Assembly: GCA_012270975.1 (NCBI GenBank)
Contig: JAAXHH010000034.1
Coordinates: forward strand, 62,001 to 126,000
Length of the DNA: 64,000 nt
Source: Candidatus Latescibacterota bacterium
Lineage (GTDB): Bacteria; JAAXHH01
Direction: 5' to 3'
Shown here: positions 63,115-64,000 of the stretch, one piece after another
Layout of the letters: the number at the start of each line of letters is the position of its first letter
How positions within the stretch are numbered: the stretch's first letter is position 1
Notes under the pieces: model-generated
The model's input: the letters and a program-made list of their open reading frames with translations, nothing else
Databases searched by the model: none
What the model was told of the DNA's origin: nothing
Made by a program: the position numbers and the translations under genes

Positions 63115-64000
63115 TCAAGTCATTCCACCCGTTGAAGTTCCGGCGACTGCCTCGCGGTCCGATCGGGGCTGGTCCTCCGATTCGCCCGCCGCCTTCTCTT
63201 CCGACCAGACGGGGAGCGAAAGGAAGAAGCTCGCGCCTTCGCCGACCCGGCTTTCGACCCAGGCCCGGCCATTCAGCAGTTCCATGGTATGGCGGACGAT
63301 CGCGAGGCCGAGGCCGGTTCCCCCCAGCGCCCTCGATCGCGCGCGGTCCACCCGGAAGAATCGTTCGAAGATCCGCGGCAGGGCGTCAGACGGAATACCG
63401 GGACCCGTATCGGCTACGGACAGGACGATTTCGTCGCCCCGTTCCGCGATGCTTACGGTGATCGATCCGCCGTCCTCGGTATACTTGACGGCGTTGTCGA
63501 CCAGGTTGGTGAGCGCCCGCTCCATCAATGCGGCGTTGCCGCGCGCCGGCCTTTCCGTCTCGAACCTGAGGGCAAACTTCAGATGCTTGCGGGCGATCTG
63601 CTCCGCGAATCCCTCCGCGACCCGTTCGGACACCCGGTCGAGGCGACAGGCCGCGATTTCGACCTCGTACTGTCCGGATTCGATCCGGGAGAGTTGGAGG
63701 AGATCCTCGACCAGCGCCTGTAACCGGTCGGTATGGTGCAATATGGAGTTGACGAACCGGCGCAACGCGGTCGTATCGTCCATCGCGCCGTCCAGCAGGG
63801 TCTCGACATAGCCCTTGATGGAGGTCAGGGGGGTCCTGAGCTCGTGGGAGACGTTGGCCACGAAGTCCTTCCGAACCTGCTCGAGGTGCCGCAGTTCGGT
63901 CATGTCGTGGAACACGGCGACCACGCCGTGAAGCTGCTTACCGATGCGTACGGGCGTGAGATGCACCTGGAAGATGCGCTGGCTCCACTCCAGCGCCAGG
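63115..64000 (-). CDS. phoR: PhoR-like sensor histidine kinase (5' end beyond the window)
   Basis: About 295 C-terminal residues are visible; the frame is open to the right edge. A PAS-like end (EWSQRIFQVHL, VVAVFHDMTELRHLEQVRKD) precedes the phosphoacceptor box FVANVSHELRTPLTSIKGYV. N box LVDNAVKYTEDGGS, then DTGPGIPSDALPRIFERFFR and GGTGLGLAIVRHTMELL make a full HATPase. The PAS end and kinase order match PhoR. Its nearness to ppk1, pst genes and the Pho-box promoter makes phosphate sensing probable. The C-terminal tail (about 25 residues) is acidic and variable. PhoB would be expected upstream of the visible part. Confidence 0.85.
   Translation of the reverse strand, partial: LALEWSQRIFQVHLTPVRIGKQLHGVVAVFHDMTELRHLEQVRKDFVANVSHELRTPLTSIKGYVETLLDGAMDDTTALRRFVNSILHHTDRLQALVEDLLQLSRIESGQYEVEIAACRLDRVSERVAEGFAEQIARKHLKFALRFETERPARGNAALMERALTNLVDNAVKYTEDGGSITVSIAERGDEIVLSVADTGPGIPSDALPRIFERFFRVDRARSRALGGTGLGLAIVRHTMELLNGRAWVESRVGEGASFFLSLPVWSEEKAAGESEDQPRSDREAVAGTSTGGMT

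Overview
The window is GC-rich bacterial DNA, densely coded, from a Gram-negative organism. The evidence for a double membrane is two TonB-dependent receptors, an LbtU-type outer-membrane porin, two LPS-heptosyltransferase-type glycosyltransferases and a secreted protein with a type IX secretion C-terminal domain. The T9SS-type tail, the Gld-like ABC system and the crowd of PhyH dioxygenases, enolase-superfamily enzymes, a sulfatase and Gfo/Idh oxidoreductase suggest an uncultured member of the FCB superphylum (Latescibacterota- or Gemmatimonadota-like). That placement is inference. No rRNA, tRNA, CRISPR array, phage or transposase was seen.

Layout. 0-4 kb: a probable zinc/metal uptake locus on the minus strand (ZnuD-like TonB receptor, acidic/His-rich lipoprotein, small Cys-rich exported protein). 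4-9 kb: a GldA/F/G-like ABC system with a DUF4340 protein. 9-17 kb: housekeeping and mixed genes (TPP enzyme, PiT phosphate permease, CPBP protease, a 58-residue protein missed by length filters, rlmN, two GT9 glycosyltransferases). 17-22 kb, minus strand: apt, a Ser/Thr kinase with a beta-propeller-like sensor half, Gfo/Idh oxidoreductase, isochorismatase-like hydrolase.

22.4-46.7 kb is a long plus-strand catabolic island. Its first part has three PhyH dioxygenases, two enolase-superfamily enzymes, a TudS/DUF1722 protein, a 2-hydroxyacid dehydrogenase and a TPP enzyme. The middle has a homoprotocatechuate meta-cleavage set (HpaG-, HpaE- and HpaD-like), an amino-acid permease and a sulfatase. 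The last part, after a fourth PhyH gene, is a kynurenine/3-hydroxyanthranilate degradation set (ACMSD, KynU, KMO, AMSDH, 2-aminomuconate deaminase, HAO). Together KMO-KynU-HAO-ACMSD-AMSDH-deaminase would carry kynurenine to 4-oxalocrotonate. The homoprotocatechuate set would cleave a tyrosine-derived catechol, so the island looks devoted to aromatic amino acid breakdown.

46.9-49 kb: a small orphan gene with a near-consensus promoter, and an LbtU-like porin whose promoter carries a DtxR/MntR-like palindrome. 49-64 kb is a phosphate region: a minus-strand operon of TonB receptor, T9SS-type secreted protein, pstC, pstA, pstB and phoU with no pstS; a divergent ppk1; two paralogous small membrane proteins; and a PhoR-like kinase running off the right edge. 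The operon promoter has nine Pho-box half-sites in two arrays of exact 11-bp phasing, which ties the TonB receptor and secreted protein to phosphate starvation directly from sequence. A second notable point is the HpaE-like gene at 33.8 kb, whose conserved N-terminus has no ATG, GTG, TTG or CTG and seems to begin at AUA or AUC overlapping the upstream stop codon.
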